Assembly: GCF_947500405.1 (NCBI RefSeq)
Contig: NZ_CANMRY010000002.1
Coordinates: forward strand, 310,001-374,000
Reading direction: 5' to 3'
DNA length: 64,000 bases
Source: an uncultured Maribacter sp.
Lineage (GTDB): Bacteria; Bacteroidota; Bacteroidia; Flavobacteriales; Flavobacteriaceae
Below the pieces are notes generated by a model, which was given only the letters and a program-made list of their open reading frames with translations, ran no database searches and was not told the origin of the DNA. Positions 45,372 through 53,996 of this stretch are shown here, in pieces (positions within the stretch are counted from its first letter, which is position 1; each line of letters opens with the position of its first letter). Made by a program: the position numbers and the translations under genes.

Positions 45372-45776
45372 TTACTGTGCGTATTTTTGTGCTATCCCGC
45401 CAACCTTCATTCCCCAAGATTGTCCAATCATCATTGCTTTTTGACTAATTAATAATTGTTTTATACTTAGTTTTTTACCTAAATCTGTATGGTAAAAACT
45501 AATTAAAGAATCTATTTCTTCTTCTGTAAATTCTTCTGCATATAATGCCCCTAACTTATCATATATTTCTACTAAAGTGCCTTCCGCTTCTTTTTTATAA
45601 GCTTCCTTTTTATCTGCACCAACACCTGCTCCTATTTGGGCAATAGCATCTTCAAAAGCTTTTCCTGCACCTGTTAATTTTATAAGTTCTTCGGATTTAG
45701 TTTGTAAAGCTGATTTTTCTTGGGCTTGTACCTGTACTGCTAAAAATAAAATAAGACCTAATACTACTTTTTTCAT
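45372..45776 (-). CDS. DUF2059 secreted protein
   Basis: A 134-residue exported protein (signal MKKVVLGLILFLAVQVQAQ). The mature part is helical with the DUF2059 pattern SEELIKLTGAGKAFEDAIAQ ... FTEEEIDSLISFYHTDLGKK LS. Function unknown. Single gene with its own terminator at 45295. Confidence 0.85.
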   Translation of the reverse strand: MKKVVLGLILFLAVQVQAQEKSALQTKSEELIKLTGAGKAFEDAIAQIGAGVGADKKEAYKKEAEGTLVEIYDKLGALYAEEFTEEEIDSLISFYHTDLGKKLSIKQLLISQKAMMIGQSWGMKVGGIAQKYAQ

Positions 45777-45833
45777 GGTTTGTGTTTAAAAATTTATTTG
45801 TTAGTATAAAAATAGGATAATTTGTTACGAGAT

Positions 45834-46073
45834 TTAAGATAATTTATATTCTGGATAGGTTTTAGTCCATACATCTTCAAAACCATGAACGCCAAATTTT
45901 CTAAACTCATTATTTAAAGCTTGTTTAAAAGTTAATTCAGGATTTATACCAATTTGCTCTTCTATACCATTAACTAAATGAGCCATCAGCTCCGTTTGTA
46001 AATCGTAATGTTCTACAAAATGCTTGCTAGTAAAAGCATAAATTTGTTGTATTTGTGCTTAATTTAGTTGCAT
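45834..46073 (-). pseudogene. Decayed third paralogue in the PadR-linked membrane protein operon
   Basis: The frame starts MQLN, hits TAA as codon 5, then continues AQIQQIYAFTSKHFVEHYDL, QTELMAHLVNGIEEQIGINP, ELTFKQALNNEFRKFGVHGF and stops at 45834. The N-terminal pattern (S/A-Q-I-Q-x-I ... D-L-x-x-E-L/V-x-x-H) is that of the two complete genes upstream (46076 and 46720). A single CAA to TAA change would give the nonsense codon, and the protein lacks the whole membrane part (about 130 residues). The ATG is 2 bases after the preceding stop, as expected of an operon member. Confidence 0.75.
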
Positions 46074-46075
46074 TA

Positions 46076-46723
46076 CTAAGCTATTAATTGTTCTATAACT
46101 TTATTATGTTTCTTATATAATTTGATTAAATAAAAAACATAGGAATATAGTGTAACTGTAATATAAACATCAAATAATTCTACTTCTGTTGAAAAAGAAT
46201 TGGAATCAAAACTAATAATTAAACCAAAAAACACTAGTGACCCTAGATAACCTATATCTTGAGTTTTAAATAAATATTGGTAAGAAGACTTTATGTTAGA
46301 TTTTCTTATTTTATAGGATAAATAAAATGAAATCAACATAGGTATAAACAATGCAATTACATAAAACTTGTAAAAAGATTCTCCAATAAAATTGTAGTTA
46401 ATAAAAGAAATAATAAAGTATATAATACCAGTAATTAATATTGTTTCTAGAAACATTTTTTTATTATAGCCATCACATTTTTTTATCAATATTTTAGGGC
46501 CATCTATATGACTTAACCACAAAGAAGAGTAACTTTCCAATTCTGGGTCCCATTTCTCTTTCTCTTTAGCTAATGCCTCTTTATAAGAAATACCCTTTGC
46601 TAATGATTGCTCTATCGCAACAATCATATGATCTTGTACCTCATATCTAAGGTCTACTTGTTCTAACTTCTTATAATCTAAGTAGTCTTCAATATTCTGT
46701 ATTTGAGATTGGCTTAATTTCAT
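46076..46723 (-). CDS. Membrane protein of the PadR operon (paralogue 2)
   Basis: A 215-residue protein of unknown function: a soluble helical N-terminus (LSQSQIQNIEDYLDYKKLEQ, VDLRYEVQDHMIVAIEQSLA) then about four to five TM helices from residue 93 on (LETILITGIIYFIISFINY, YVIALFIPMLISFYLSY). It shares the D-x-R-Y-E-[VL]-x-D-H motif with the next gene upstream, which it overlaps by 4 bases. PadR-linked proteins of this shape are often envelope stress or sensor components; no function is assigned. Confidence 0.75.
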   Translation of the reverse strand: MKLSQSQIQNIEDYLDYKKLEQVDLRYEVQDHMIVAIEQSLAKGISYKEALAKEKEKWDPELESYSSLWLSHIDGPKILIKKCDGYNKKMFLETILITGIIYFIISFINYNFIGESFYKFYVIALFIPMLISFYLSYKIRKSNIKSSYQYLFKTQDIGYLGSLVFFGLIISFDSNSFSTEVELFDVYITVTLYSYVFYLIKLYKKHNKVIEQLIA

Positions 46724-47367
46724 GAAAAATATTTTTTAAGAAATGTATACTCTTCTATTATTTGTTTTCTTTTAGTCATTGTAACCAATAATGCTGCAAT
46801 ATTGACTATGTACGCAATTGTAAAAAACAAGCCACACCAAAACGGATTATCTTTTAAAATAGGATTCATAAATGTTGGGAGGTGGAGAAATAATTGTGGC
46901 AAGATGTATATATTAAATATCGTATCATAAGACAATACCTTTTTCTTAAAACCATCTTTTCTTTTCATATAGAAAAAGAAACCCACTTGAAAAACTACTA
47001 TAGTTATTAAAATAGACATCAACATTCCATAATAAAAAGTACTACTAATTTTTGCATTTATTAGGATTAGAAAAATAGCCCAAAGTACTAATAGAAAATA
47101 AAATAATGGTTGCTTTAAAAAACCAAGAAGTCTAAGCTGTAAAGCCTTTTGATACTTCCAATGTATTGCTTTTCGTCTTTCTTCTGCTACCTTTTTACAC
47201 CAAGCAACCCGTTTTATTAAAAAACTTTCTAAATCTGGGTAATTTTCCATGGCTTCATATTCAGATACCAAATGATCTATAAGTTCGTAACGAACATCTA
47301 AAAACTTAATACCCTTGTCTTTTAAATACCTATCTATATTTAGAATGTCTTCTTTCACTAAACGCAT
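46720..47367 (-). CDS. Membrane protein of the PadR operon (paralogue 1)
   Basis: A 215-residue protein: N-terminal soluble part with RYLKDKGIKFLDVRYELIDH and ESFLIKRVAWCKKVAEERRK, then about five TM helices (PLFYFLLVLWAIFLILINA, YGMLMSILITIVVFQVGFFF, GLFFTIAYIVNIAALLVT). It overlaps paralogue 2 by 4 bases and follows padR after 12. Function unknown; the shared N-terminal motif D-V/L-R-Y-E-L/V-x-D-H may bind a common partner. Confidence 0.75.
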   Translation of the reverse strand: MRLVKEDILNIDRYLKDKGIKFLDVRYELIDHLVSEYEAMENYPDLESFLIKRVAWCKKVAEERRKAIHWKYQKALQLRLLGFLKQPLFYFLLVLWAIFLILINAKISSTFYYGMLMSILITIVVFQVGFFFYMKRKDGFKKKVLSYDTIFNIYILPQLFLHLPTFMNPILKDNPFWCGLFFTIAYIVNIAALLVTMTKRKQIIEEYTFLKKYFS

Positions 47368-47379
47368 AGTCCCTAATTC

Positions 47380-47718
47380 TTAATTAATACTCCAATTAGG
47401 ATTTACTATATTTTGCATACTACGTATAAATTCTTCTAGTTCTGCCAAGCGGTTTATGGTTTCTTTTTCTCCTACTTCTGTTAGCTTATAATATTTGCGT
47501 AAACGATTATCTACTTTGGCCACCTCCACATCTAACAAACCTTCGGCTTCTAGTTTATGTAAAGCAGGGTACAAAGCGCCTTCGGTAATTTGTAACTCTC
47601 CTTTGGTAAGAGCCTTTACTTTTTGGGTAATCTCATACCCATACATTTTACCCTGTTCGTCTAACAGTTTTAAAATAATAGTATTTAAACTCCCTTTATA
47701 TAATTTAGAATTACTCAT
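47380..47718 (-). CDS. PadR-family transcriptional regulator
   Basis: A 112-residue winged-helix repressor: YKGSLNTIILKLLDEQGKMY, GYEITQKVKALTKGELQITE, GALYPALHKLEAEGLLDVEV, with a C-terminal dimerisation helix (EKETINRLAELEEFIRSMQN). First gene of an operon with two membrane-protein paralogues and a third decayed one; such PadR genes usually repress their own operon in response to a small molecule or membrane stress. Confidence 0.93.
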   Translation of the reverse strand: MSNSKLYKGSLNTIILKLLDEQGKMYGYEITQKVKALTKGELQITEGALYPALHKLEAEGLLDVEVAKVDNRLRKYYKLTEVGEKETINRLAELEEFIRSMQNIVNPNWSIN

Positions 47719-47851
47719 GTATTAATTTTCTTACCTCAAATATATACATAATTTTCTTATGCATAATAAACTTAGGTATATATTTTTACTATTCTACTTT
47801 AGTAACCTACTTGCTTTGCTTAATTTTGCATTCTTATTTAAATAGTAAAGC

Positions 47852-48907
47852 ATGGCTCATTTTTATCCCCTAACGGTAAAACACATAAAACCTTTAACTC
47901 CAAGTTCTGTAGCAATAACCTTTAGTATTCCTAAAGAACATTTACAAACTTTTCATTTTGTACCAGGACAATACATTACCATAAAAAAAGAAATTAAAGG
48001 AAAAGAGTTACGTAGAGCTTACTCTATAAGTTCTTCGCCAAAAATTGAGACTATTACTATTGGTGTAAAAAAAGTAGATGCTGGCGGATTCTCCGACTAT
48101 GCTAATACCAAGCTTAAAGAAGGTGATGTTTTAGAAGTAATGGCTCCGGAAGGTCGTTTTGTTTTTAATGCTACATCTTCTGCAAAAAACATTGCTGCAA
48201 TTGCTGCTGGTAGTGGTATTACTCCTATTATGAGTATTGCAAAATCTGTTTTAAACAGTAATGCAGATAGTACATTTGTTTTGGTATACGGAAACAAGTC
48301 GTATAAAGAGACTATGTTTTATACCGATTTAATGAAACTGCAGTTAGAATATGCCAACCGATTCTTTGTGTATTTTACCAATAGCCAAACTAAAGAGGAG
48401 AACTCTCTTTTTGGTAGGATTGATGTTTCTACCATAAACTATGCACTAAAAAATAAGCATAAAGAAGTTTCTTTTGATGGGTATTACCTTTGTGGTCCAG
48501 AGGCTTTAATTACTTTGGCAACTGCTACACTAGAAGAAAATGAAGTTCCTAAAGATAAAATACATTTTGAGCTTTTTACCAGTACCGAAATTAAAGAAGA
48601 ACTTCCTGTAAGTGAAAGTGCAGATGGAAAAACACAGGTAACTGTTCTTGTAGATGATGAAGAATTTTCATTATCTATGAATAAGAAAGAAATTGTTTTA
48701 GATGCCGTTCTTAAAGAAAATATAGATGCACCTTACTCTTGCCAAGGCGGTGTTTGTAGTAGCTGTATTGCTCGCGTTACCGAGGGTAAAGCAGAAATGG
48801 TAAAGAATCAGATTTTAACCGATGGAGAAATTGAAGAAGGCTTAATACTTACTTGCCAAGCACACCCAACAACACCTACTCTAAAGGTAGATTTTGATGA
48901 CGTGTAG
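47852..48907 (+). CDS. PaaE-like ferredoxin/flavin oxidoreductase
   Basis: NAD(P)H-dependent electron-transfer protein of 351 residues. The FNR part has FAD motif RRAYSISSSP and NAD motif GSGITPIMSIAKSVL; the C-terminal ferredoxin has PYSCQGGVCSSC plus LILTCQAHP, giving the four [2Fe-2S] Cys (C-x4-C-x2-C ... C). The domain order FNR-ferredoxin matches PaaE and related reductases. The partner oxygenase is not in the window; no paa genes are nearby. Its last 32 bases overlap the patatin gene on the other strand. Confidence 0.92.
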   Translation: MAHFYPLTVKHIKPLTPSSVAITFSIPKEHLQTFHFVPGQYITIKKEIKGKELRRAYSISSSPKIETITIGVKKVDAGGFSDYANTKLKEGDVLEVMAPEGRFVFNATSSAKNIAAIAAGSGITPIMSIAKSVLNSNADSTFVLVYGNKSYKETMFYTDLMKLQLEYANRFFVYFTNSQTKEENSLFGRIDVSTINYALKNKHKEVSFDGYYLCGPEALITLATATLEENEVPKDKIHFELFTSTEIKEELPVSESADGKTQVTVLVDDEEFSLSMNKKEIVLDAVLKENIDAPYSCQGGVCSSCIARVTEGKAEMVKNQILTDGEIEEGLILTCQAHPTTPTLKVDFDDV

Positions 48908-49691
48908 ATTCTAAATACGCTTCTATTTTTTTTACTGCATGTTTGTAACCTATATGAAAGGCTTTGTCCATTCCTTTTTTATCTAAAAGACCAATTTCTT
49001 CTAGCTCTAAAGGTTCTATCACTACGTTACAAGATTTTAGTTTTTCTTTAGAGGATGCATATATCATTAAACCAGTAACTCTTCCGGCTAGTTTAACTGC
49101 ATTCGTTAAATCTTTTTTTTCTAAAGGACTAACTACAGAGGCATTACTACCAATAATAAAATTAGAATTTTGCTTAACAGGTTCAATAGGAAAATTATTC
49201 ATGATTCCGCCATCTGCATATAAATAGCCATTCATTTCTACGGGGCTAAAAACTGGAGGCAAAGCAGATGAAGCTAATAATGGTCGTATTAATTCTCCAG
49301 TTGAAAAATAGGTTTCTTCTCCCTTTTGTAAATTAGTTGCTACTAAATATAATTTTTTAGATAAAGCCTCAAAAGAATCTTCTGGAAAGTAGTTTTTAAA
49401 AAGAGAAATATATTTATCTGTATCTATAAACCCAGCCTTGGCCATGGTTAAAAAATTATACTTAAAAAGGGGTGTGCTTTTAAAAAAATCTAACATTTCT
49501 TCTATACTATTTCCGTTTGCATACAATGCCCCAACTAAGGCGCCTGCACTACTCCCAGAAACCGTAGTGGCATTTATATTATACTCCTTCATAGCTTTAA
49601 TTACACCTATGTGCGCAAGTCCACGAACGCCTCCTCCAGAAAGTACTAGGCCTACCAAACCTAAATCTGTATTTGTATTTGTCTTTGCCAT
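48876..49691 (-). CDS. Patatin-like phospholipase family protein
   Basis: A 271-residue lipid acyl hydrolase. It shows the oxyanion glycine loop SGGGVRGLAHIGVIKAMKEY, nucleophile motif GSSAG (Gly-x-Ser-x-Gly) and the Asp of the dyad in YADGGIMNNFPIEPV. No signal peptide is seen, so a cytoplasmic location is likely unless secreted by another route. It is convergent with, and overlaps by 32 bases, the PaaE-like gene. Confidence 0.92.
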   Translation of the reverse strand: MAKTNTNTDLGLVGLVLSGGGVRGLAHIGVIKAMKEYNINATTVSGSSAGALVGALYANGNSIEEMLDFFKSTPLFKYNFLTMAKAGFIDTDKYISLFKNYFPEDSFEALSKKLYLVATNLQKGEETYFSTGELIRPLLASSALPPVFSPVEMNGYLYADGGIMNNFPIEPVKQNSNFIIGSNASVVSPLEKKDLTNAVKLAGRVTGLMIYASSKEKLKSCNVVIEPLELEEIGLLDKKGMDKAFHIGYKHAVKKIEAYLESTRHQNLPLE

Positions 49692-49758
49692 TTTACTATA
49701 ATTCTTGTCTAAAATTATCCTTTTTATAATTAAAAAACATCCAATAATTCTAAATAAA

Positions 49759-49776
49759 ACAAACCCTGTAGTTTGT
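49759..49776. promoter_or_regulatory. TetR-operator-like palindrome 1
   Basis: ACAAACCCTGTAGTTTGT agrees at 15 of 18 positions with the palindrome at 59360 before the TetR gene. It lies between two divergent genes (patatin and the glycosyltransferase), where a terminator would have little use. However, the same stem (AAAACAAAC/GTTTGTTTT) occurs as the dprA terminator, so the call is tentative. Confidence 0.35.
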
Positions 49777-49883
49777 TTTGTATCTATTGCTTAAAGAAAT
49801 AAATACAAAATAACTTTTTACCTAACAAACAACTCTCTTTACCGTATTATAAGTAAAGAAATAAGTTTAAAATACTTTCTATA

Positions 49884-49901
49884 ACAAACTAACTAGTCTT
49901 T
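49884..49901. promoter_or_regulatory. TetR-operator-like palindrome 2
   Basis: ACAAACTAACTAGTCTTT matches the palindrome at 59360 at 14 of 18 positions, with a perfect left arm. It is 123 bases before the glycosyltransferase start, a reasonable place for an operator of the block that begins there. The rest of the 332-base gap (49692-50023) is AT-rich with no ORF or clear -7 box; TATCTTTTG near 49943 is one base too long. Confidence 0.35.
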
Positions 49902-50023
49902 TCTTTATTCTTAATTAAAAACACAAGAAAATAAAAGAAACTATCTTTTGTAATGAAAAAAAGAAGCTGCCGACCTATGTAAAAGCATCTTTTTTTGTGT
50001 AAGTTTACTTTAGAATTAAGGAA

Positions 50024-50719
50024 ATGAAATTTAAAAGTTCAAAACAAACTGCCATTGTTTTTTTTGCGCAATCTTCTATAGAAGAAGTAAAGCACAAAAA
50101 AATAGCTAACGGTATTTCTTTGTTTTCAGCTTTAACAAAAAAGACATTAGACACTATTTCTAAGTCTAAGCTTCCATTTTTTCATTTTACAGAACAAGAA
50201 CAAGTAGGGAATACTTTTGGAGAGCGTTTTACGAATGCAATATCCTCGGTCTACAATTTAGGGTATGAAAATGTTATTACAATTGGTAATGACACGCCGC
50301 AATTAACAACGAGCCAATTACTTAAAGCGGCTAAAGAAATTTCAGAAAACAAAACTGTTTTAGGGCTATCTGCAGATGGTGGTTTTTACCTTATGGGTTT
50401 ATCTAAAAATCAGTTTAACGCTAGCTTTTTTAAAAATTTATCGTGGCAAACAAATTCCTTACAAAAGGAAGTTTTTTCTTGGGCAAATGCATCTCAAATT
50501 ACCATTTTTAAGCTAAAAACATTTAAAGATATTGATGCCGAAAAAGATGTTTTTACAATAACTTCTTTATACAGTCTAAGAAATTCTAGATTTTACATTC
50601 TACTACTTCAATTTGTTCAAGAAGCCAAAAACATATTCTACTATTTACAAAATATTGTTATTTCATCTACAAAAAGAGTCTTCTACAATAAAGGATCCCC
50701 TTCCTTACAATTGCAATAA
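50024..50719 (+). CDS. TIGR04282-type glycosyltransferase (DUF2064)
   Basis: A 231-residue protein of the DUF2064/TIGR04282 glycosyltransferase-like family, members of which cluster with arsS in arsenosugar loci. Visible segments: TAIVFFAQSSIEEVKHKKIA, GNTFGERFTNAISSVYNLGY, the nucleotide-site strand VITIGNDTPQLTTSQLLKAA, and LGLSADGGFYLMGLSKNQFN. These match the family (G-x-D-x-P-x-L and DGGFYL motifs), with Asn-Asp-Thr-Pro in place of the usual Ser-Asp-Cys-Pro. The C-terminal 50 residues are extra and hydrophobic/basic. First gene of the block to 59227. Confidence 0.8.
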   Translation: MKFKSSKQTAIVFFAQSSIEEVKHKKIANGISLFSALTKKTLDTISKSKLPFFHFTEQEQVGNTFGERFTNAISSVYNLGYENVITIGNDTPQLTTSQLLKAAKEISENKTVLGLSADGGFYLMGLSKNQFNASFFKNLSWQTNSLQKEVFSWANASQITIFKLKTFKDIDAEKDVFTITSLYSLRNSRFYILLLQFVQEAKNIFYYLQNIVISSTKRVFYNKGSPSLQLQ

Positions 50720-50783
50720 ACTTTTATATAAATAACTATGTAGGCTCTTTATACCCTACAAATAATCATTTTTATACCTATTA

Positions 50784-53700
50784 ATGAAGTATACAATGCT
50801 TTTATTTGTCCTATTTGCTAGTGCATTAGGCCATTCACAACAAACCATATCCGGAACTATTACAACTATTTTTGGAGACCCAATTTCTAATGTAAATATA
50901 ACATTAGTAGGAACCACAAAAGGAACTGCCTCAGATACAAATGGTGCTTATGCCTTAGATGTTCCTAATTTTCAAGGCGCATTACAATTCTCTGCCTTAG
51001 GGTATACCACGCAAGTAATACCAATACACTATAATGAAATCGTAAATGCAGTTTTAGAAGAATCTTCAGAACAATTAGATGAGGTAGTTTTAACAGCTTT
51101 AGGCTTTAAAAGAGAAACTAAAGAACTAGGCTATGCTGTACAAAGTATAAATGCAAAAGGTGTAACCGAAGTGAAATCTGCCAACTTCCTAGATAATTTA
51201 AGCGGAAAACTGGCTGGTGTAACTATTAACCAAGGTGCAACAGGGGTTGGTTCTTCTTCTAAAATAACTATTAGAGGAGAAGCTTCCTTCTCCAATAACA
51301 ATCCACTTTTTGTGGTAGATGGTGTTCCTATTAACAATAATTCTGTTTTTAATTTTACCAATGAAGCTGCTGCAGGTTTTCAAGAAATAGATTTTGGTAA
51401 CGGCGCCATGGAGGTAAATCCAGATGATATTGAAGAAGTATCTGTTTTAAAAGGTCCTAGTGCTGCTGCATTATACGGAACACGAGCGTCTAATGGGGTT
51501 ATTTTAATACAGACCAAAAATGGTGTAAAAAGCAAAGGTTTAGGTATAAGCTACAATACCAGTTTCTTCGTAGATTCTGCTTTTCGTTTACCAGATTTTC
51601 AAAATGAATATGGTCAAGGTAATTCTGGACAATTTGCCTATGTAGATGGCCTTGGTGGAGGTACTAATGACAATATAACCTATAGTTGGGGACCTAGATT
51701 AAATGCAGGTAACCTAGTGCCTCAGTTTGATAGTCCTGTAACTCTTGCGAATGGTACGGTAGTACGTGGTGGTGATACTGCTCTTTACAATGGTTTGCCA
51801 ATTACTGCAACTCCGTTTAACGCTAACCCAGACAATCTTAAAGATTTTTATGAAACAGGAACTACAGCCATAAATAACTTAGCAATAGCTTCTAATTTTG
51901 ATAAAGGAAATCTAAGACTCTCTTTTACCGATTTACGAAGCGAGTCTATTATTCCAGGAGTTAATTTAGATCGCCAAACCATAGCCGCACGTTTAGGATT
52001 TAAGCCCACAGAAAAACTACATATAAATTCTTCTATAAGCTATGTAAATTCACAGAGCGATAATAGGCCTTCTAGTGGTTATGGCTCCGAGAATGTAAAT
52101 TATTCTTTAGTAGCGTGGGGACCTCGTTCTTTAAATATTAATAATCTAAAAAATTATTGGCAACCTGGCTTAGAAGGCACACAACAATATTCTTTTAATT
52201 ATACCTTTTTTGATAATCCATACTTTATCTTAAATGAAAACACCAACTCTTTTAATAGAGATAGAGTTTTTGGAAACCTTTCTGCCAAGTATGATGTTAC
52301 CAATAATTTAAGTGCAACCATACGCACAGGAATGGATTATTCTAGTGAGTTAAGACAACTTAAACGTGCATATAGTTCTAATAGGTTTAGTAATGGTGCG
52401 TATGCAGAGCATGATGTTTTTTTTAGAGAAATAAATACCGATTTTCTTCTAAATTATAAAAACAAATTTGGTGATTTTAAAGTCGATATTTCTTTAGGTG
52501 CTAATAGAATGAACCAAAGAGCAGTAACCAACCAATCGCAAACCACAAGTTTAGCACAACCAGGAATTTTTAAACTATCTAATGCAGCATCACCAATTGA
52601 AGTGTTTGAATTTGCATCGGAAAAAAGAATTAACAGCTTCTATGGTTTAACCAAATTCGGATATAAGAACTTTCTATTTTTAGATATTACTGGAAGAAAC
52701 GATTGGTCTAGCGCACTAGCAACACCGTTTTCTGTAGATAATACATCTTTCTTTTACCCATCTGTTTCTACAAGTTTTATAATTTCTGAGGTAGTAGATT
52801 TACCACAAGAAATTTCTTTTGCAAAATTAAGAGCTAGTTGGGCACAAGTTGGTAATGATACAAATCCGTACCAAACTACAGGTGCTTTTGTAGCACAAAC
52901 CCCTTTTAATGGGCAGCCCACTTTTAGCGACCAGAATACTATTGCAAATGCAAATCTTAAACCAGAACAAACGTCATCTTTTGAGATTGGTGCAGATATA
53001 CGTTTTTTTAAAGACCGTTTAAACCTAGACGTTTCTTATTATAACGCGGTTACTAAAGACCAAATTATTTCTTTACCTATTGGCATATCTTCGGGCTTTA
53101 CACAACAAGTAGTTAATGGCGGGGAGGTACGCTCTAAAGGGGTAGAAATTATTCTTAATGCTACTCCTGTTCTTACTACAGATTTTAGCTGGAACATCAC
53201 CTTTAATTTTAGTAGAAATAGAGCTACTGTAGAGAGCTTGCCACAAGACGGTGGACTATTAACGTTGGCTTATTCCAGAATATACGACAGTCAAAACCAA
53301 ACGGTATTTTTACAGGCAGAAGAAGGTGGCCGTATTGGAGATTTATATGGTACTGGGTATTTAAAAAATGAAAATGGCGACTTTATCCTAACAGATGAAG
53401 GCCGCTATATTCCAGATAATAATCTACAAAAATTAGGAAACTATAATCCAGATTTTATGCTTGGTTTCAATAATCAATTTAATTATAAAAAATGGGATTT
53501 AGGCTTTTTGTTAGATTGGAGACAAGGCGGAATCATAGTTTCTAGAACACGCGCCTTAGGTAATGTTGGTGGTCAATTAGCAGAAACGGCTTTTAGACCA
53601 GAAGAAGGTATTGTTCCTCAAGGTGTTGTTAATGTTGGTACAATAGATAGTCCAATATATGAACCTAATACCACAGCCGTAACTGCAGAGAGTTATTACC

Positions 53701-53987
53701 GCCAATTTTATGACCGTAACCATGAAGAAAACAATACCTATGATGCTTCCTTTTTAAAACTTCGTCAGGTTTCTCTAGGCTATACTTTTGATAATTTAAA
53801 AGTTTTTAAAAATGACGCTACTCTACGTGTTTCTTTCATAGGAAAAAATTTATTTGCAATAACAGAGAATCCACACTTTGACCCCGAACAATTAGCTGTT
53901 CAAGGACAAGGATTTATTAGCGGTATAGAAGACATGTCGTACGCTACTACTAGAAGCTTTGGAATAAAAGCTGGATTTAATTTTTAA
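50784..53987 (+). CDS. SusC/RagA-type TonB-dependent outer-membrane transporter
   Basis: A 1067-residue TonB-dependent receptor. It has a signal peptide (MKYTMLLFVLFASALGHSQ), a carboxypeptidase-regulatory-like N-terminal domain (about 20-105, TISGTITTIFGDPISNVNIT) and a plug with VKSANFLDNLSGKLAGVTIN and NPLFVVDGVPINNNSVFNF. A barrel follows that ends in FGIKAGFNF. The gene pairs with SusD after 9 bases. Such pairs import bulky nutrients across the outer membrane; neither glycoside hydrolase nor peptidase is nearby, so a polysaccharide is not the obvious substrate. The neighbouring symporter and arsS genes point to a small or modified molecule. Confidence 0.95.
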   Translation: MKYTMLLFVLFASALGHSQQTISGTITTIFGDPISNVNITLVGTTKGTASDTNGAYALDVPNFQGALQFSALGYTTQVIPIHYNEIVNAVLEESSEQLDEVVLTALGFKRETKELGYAVQSINAKGVTEVKSANFLDNLSGKLAGVTINQGATGVGSSSKITIRGEASFSNNNPLFVVDGVPINNNSVFNFTNEAAAGFQEIDFGNGAMEVNPDDIEEVSVLKGPSAAALYGTRASNGVILIQTKNGVKSKGLGISYNTSFFVDSAFRLPDFQNEYGQGNSGQFAYVDGLGGGTNDNITYSWGPRLNAGNLVPQFDSPVTLANGTVVRGGDTALYNGLPITATPFNANPDNLKDFYETGTTAINNLAIASNFDKGNLRLSFTDLRSESIIPGVNLDRQTIAARLGFKPTEKLHINSSISYVNSQSDNRPSSGYGSENVNYSLVAWGPRSLNINNLKNYWQPGLEGTQQYSFNYTFFDNPYFILNENTNSFNRDRVFGNLSAKYDVTNNLSATIRTGMDYSSELRQLKRAYSSNRFSNGAYAEHDVFFREINTDFLLNYKNKFGDFKVDISLGANRMNQRAVTNQSQTTSLAQPGIFKLSNAASPIEVFEFASEKRINSFYGLTKFGYKNFLFLDITGRNDWSSALATPFSVDNTSFFYPSVSTSFIISEVVDLPQEISFAKLRASWAQVGNDTNPYQTTGAFVAQTPFNGQPTFSDQNTIANANLKPEQTSSFEIGADIRFFKDRLNLDVSYYNAVTKDQIISLPIGISSGFTQQVVNGGEVRSKGVEIILNATPVLTTDFSWNITFNFSRNRATVESLPQDGGLLTLAYSRIYDSQNQTVFLQAEEGGRIGDLYGTGYLKNENGDFILTDEGRYIPDNNLQKLGNYNPDFMLGFNNQFNYKKWDLGFLLDWRQGGIIVSRTRALGNVGGQLAETAFRPEEGIVPQGVVNVGTIDSPIYEPNTTAVTAESYYRQFYDRNHEENNTYDASFLKLRQVSLGYTFDNLKVFKNDATLRVSFIGKNLFAITENPHFDPEQLAVQGQGFISGIEDMSYATTRSFGIKAGFNF

Positions 53988-53996
53988 GATACTATA

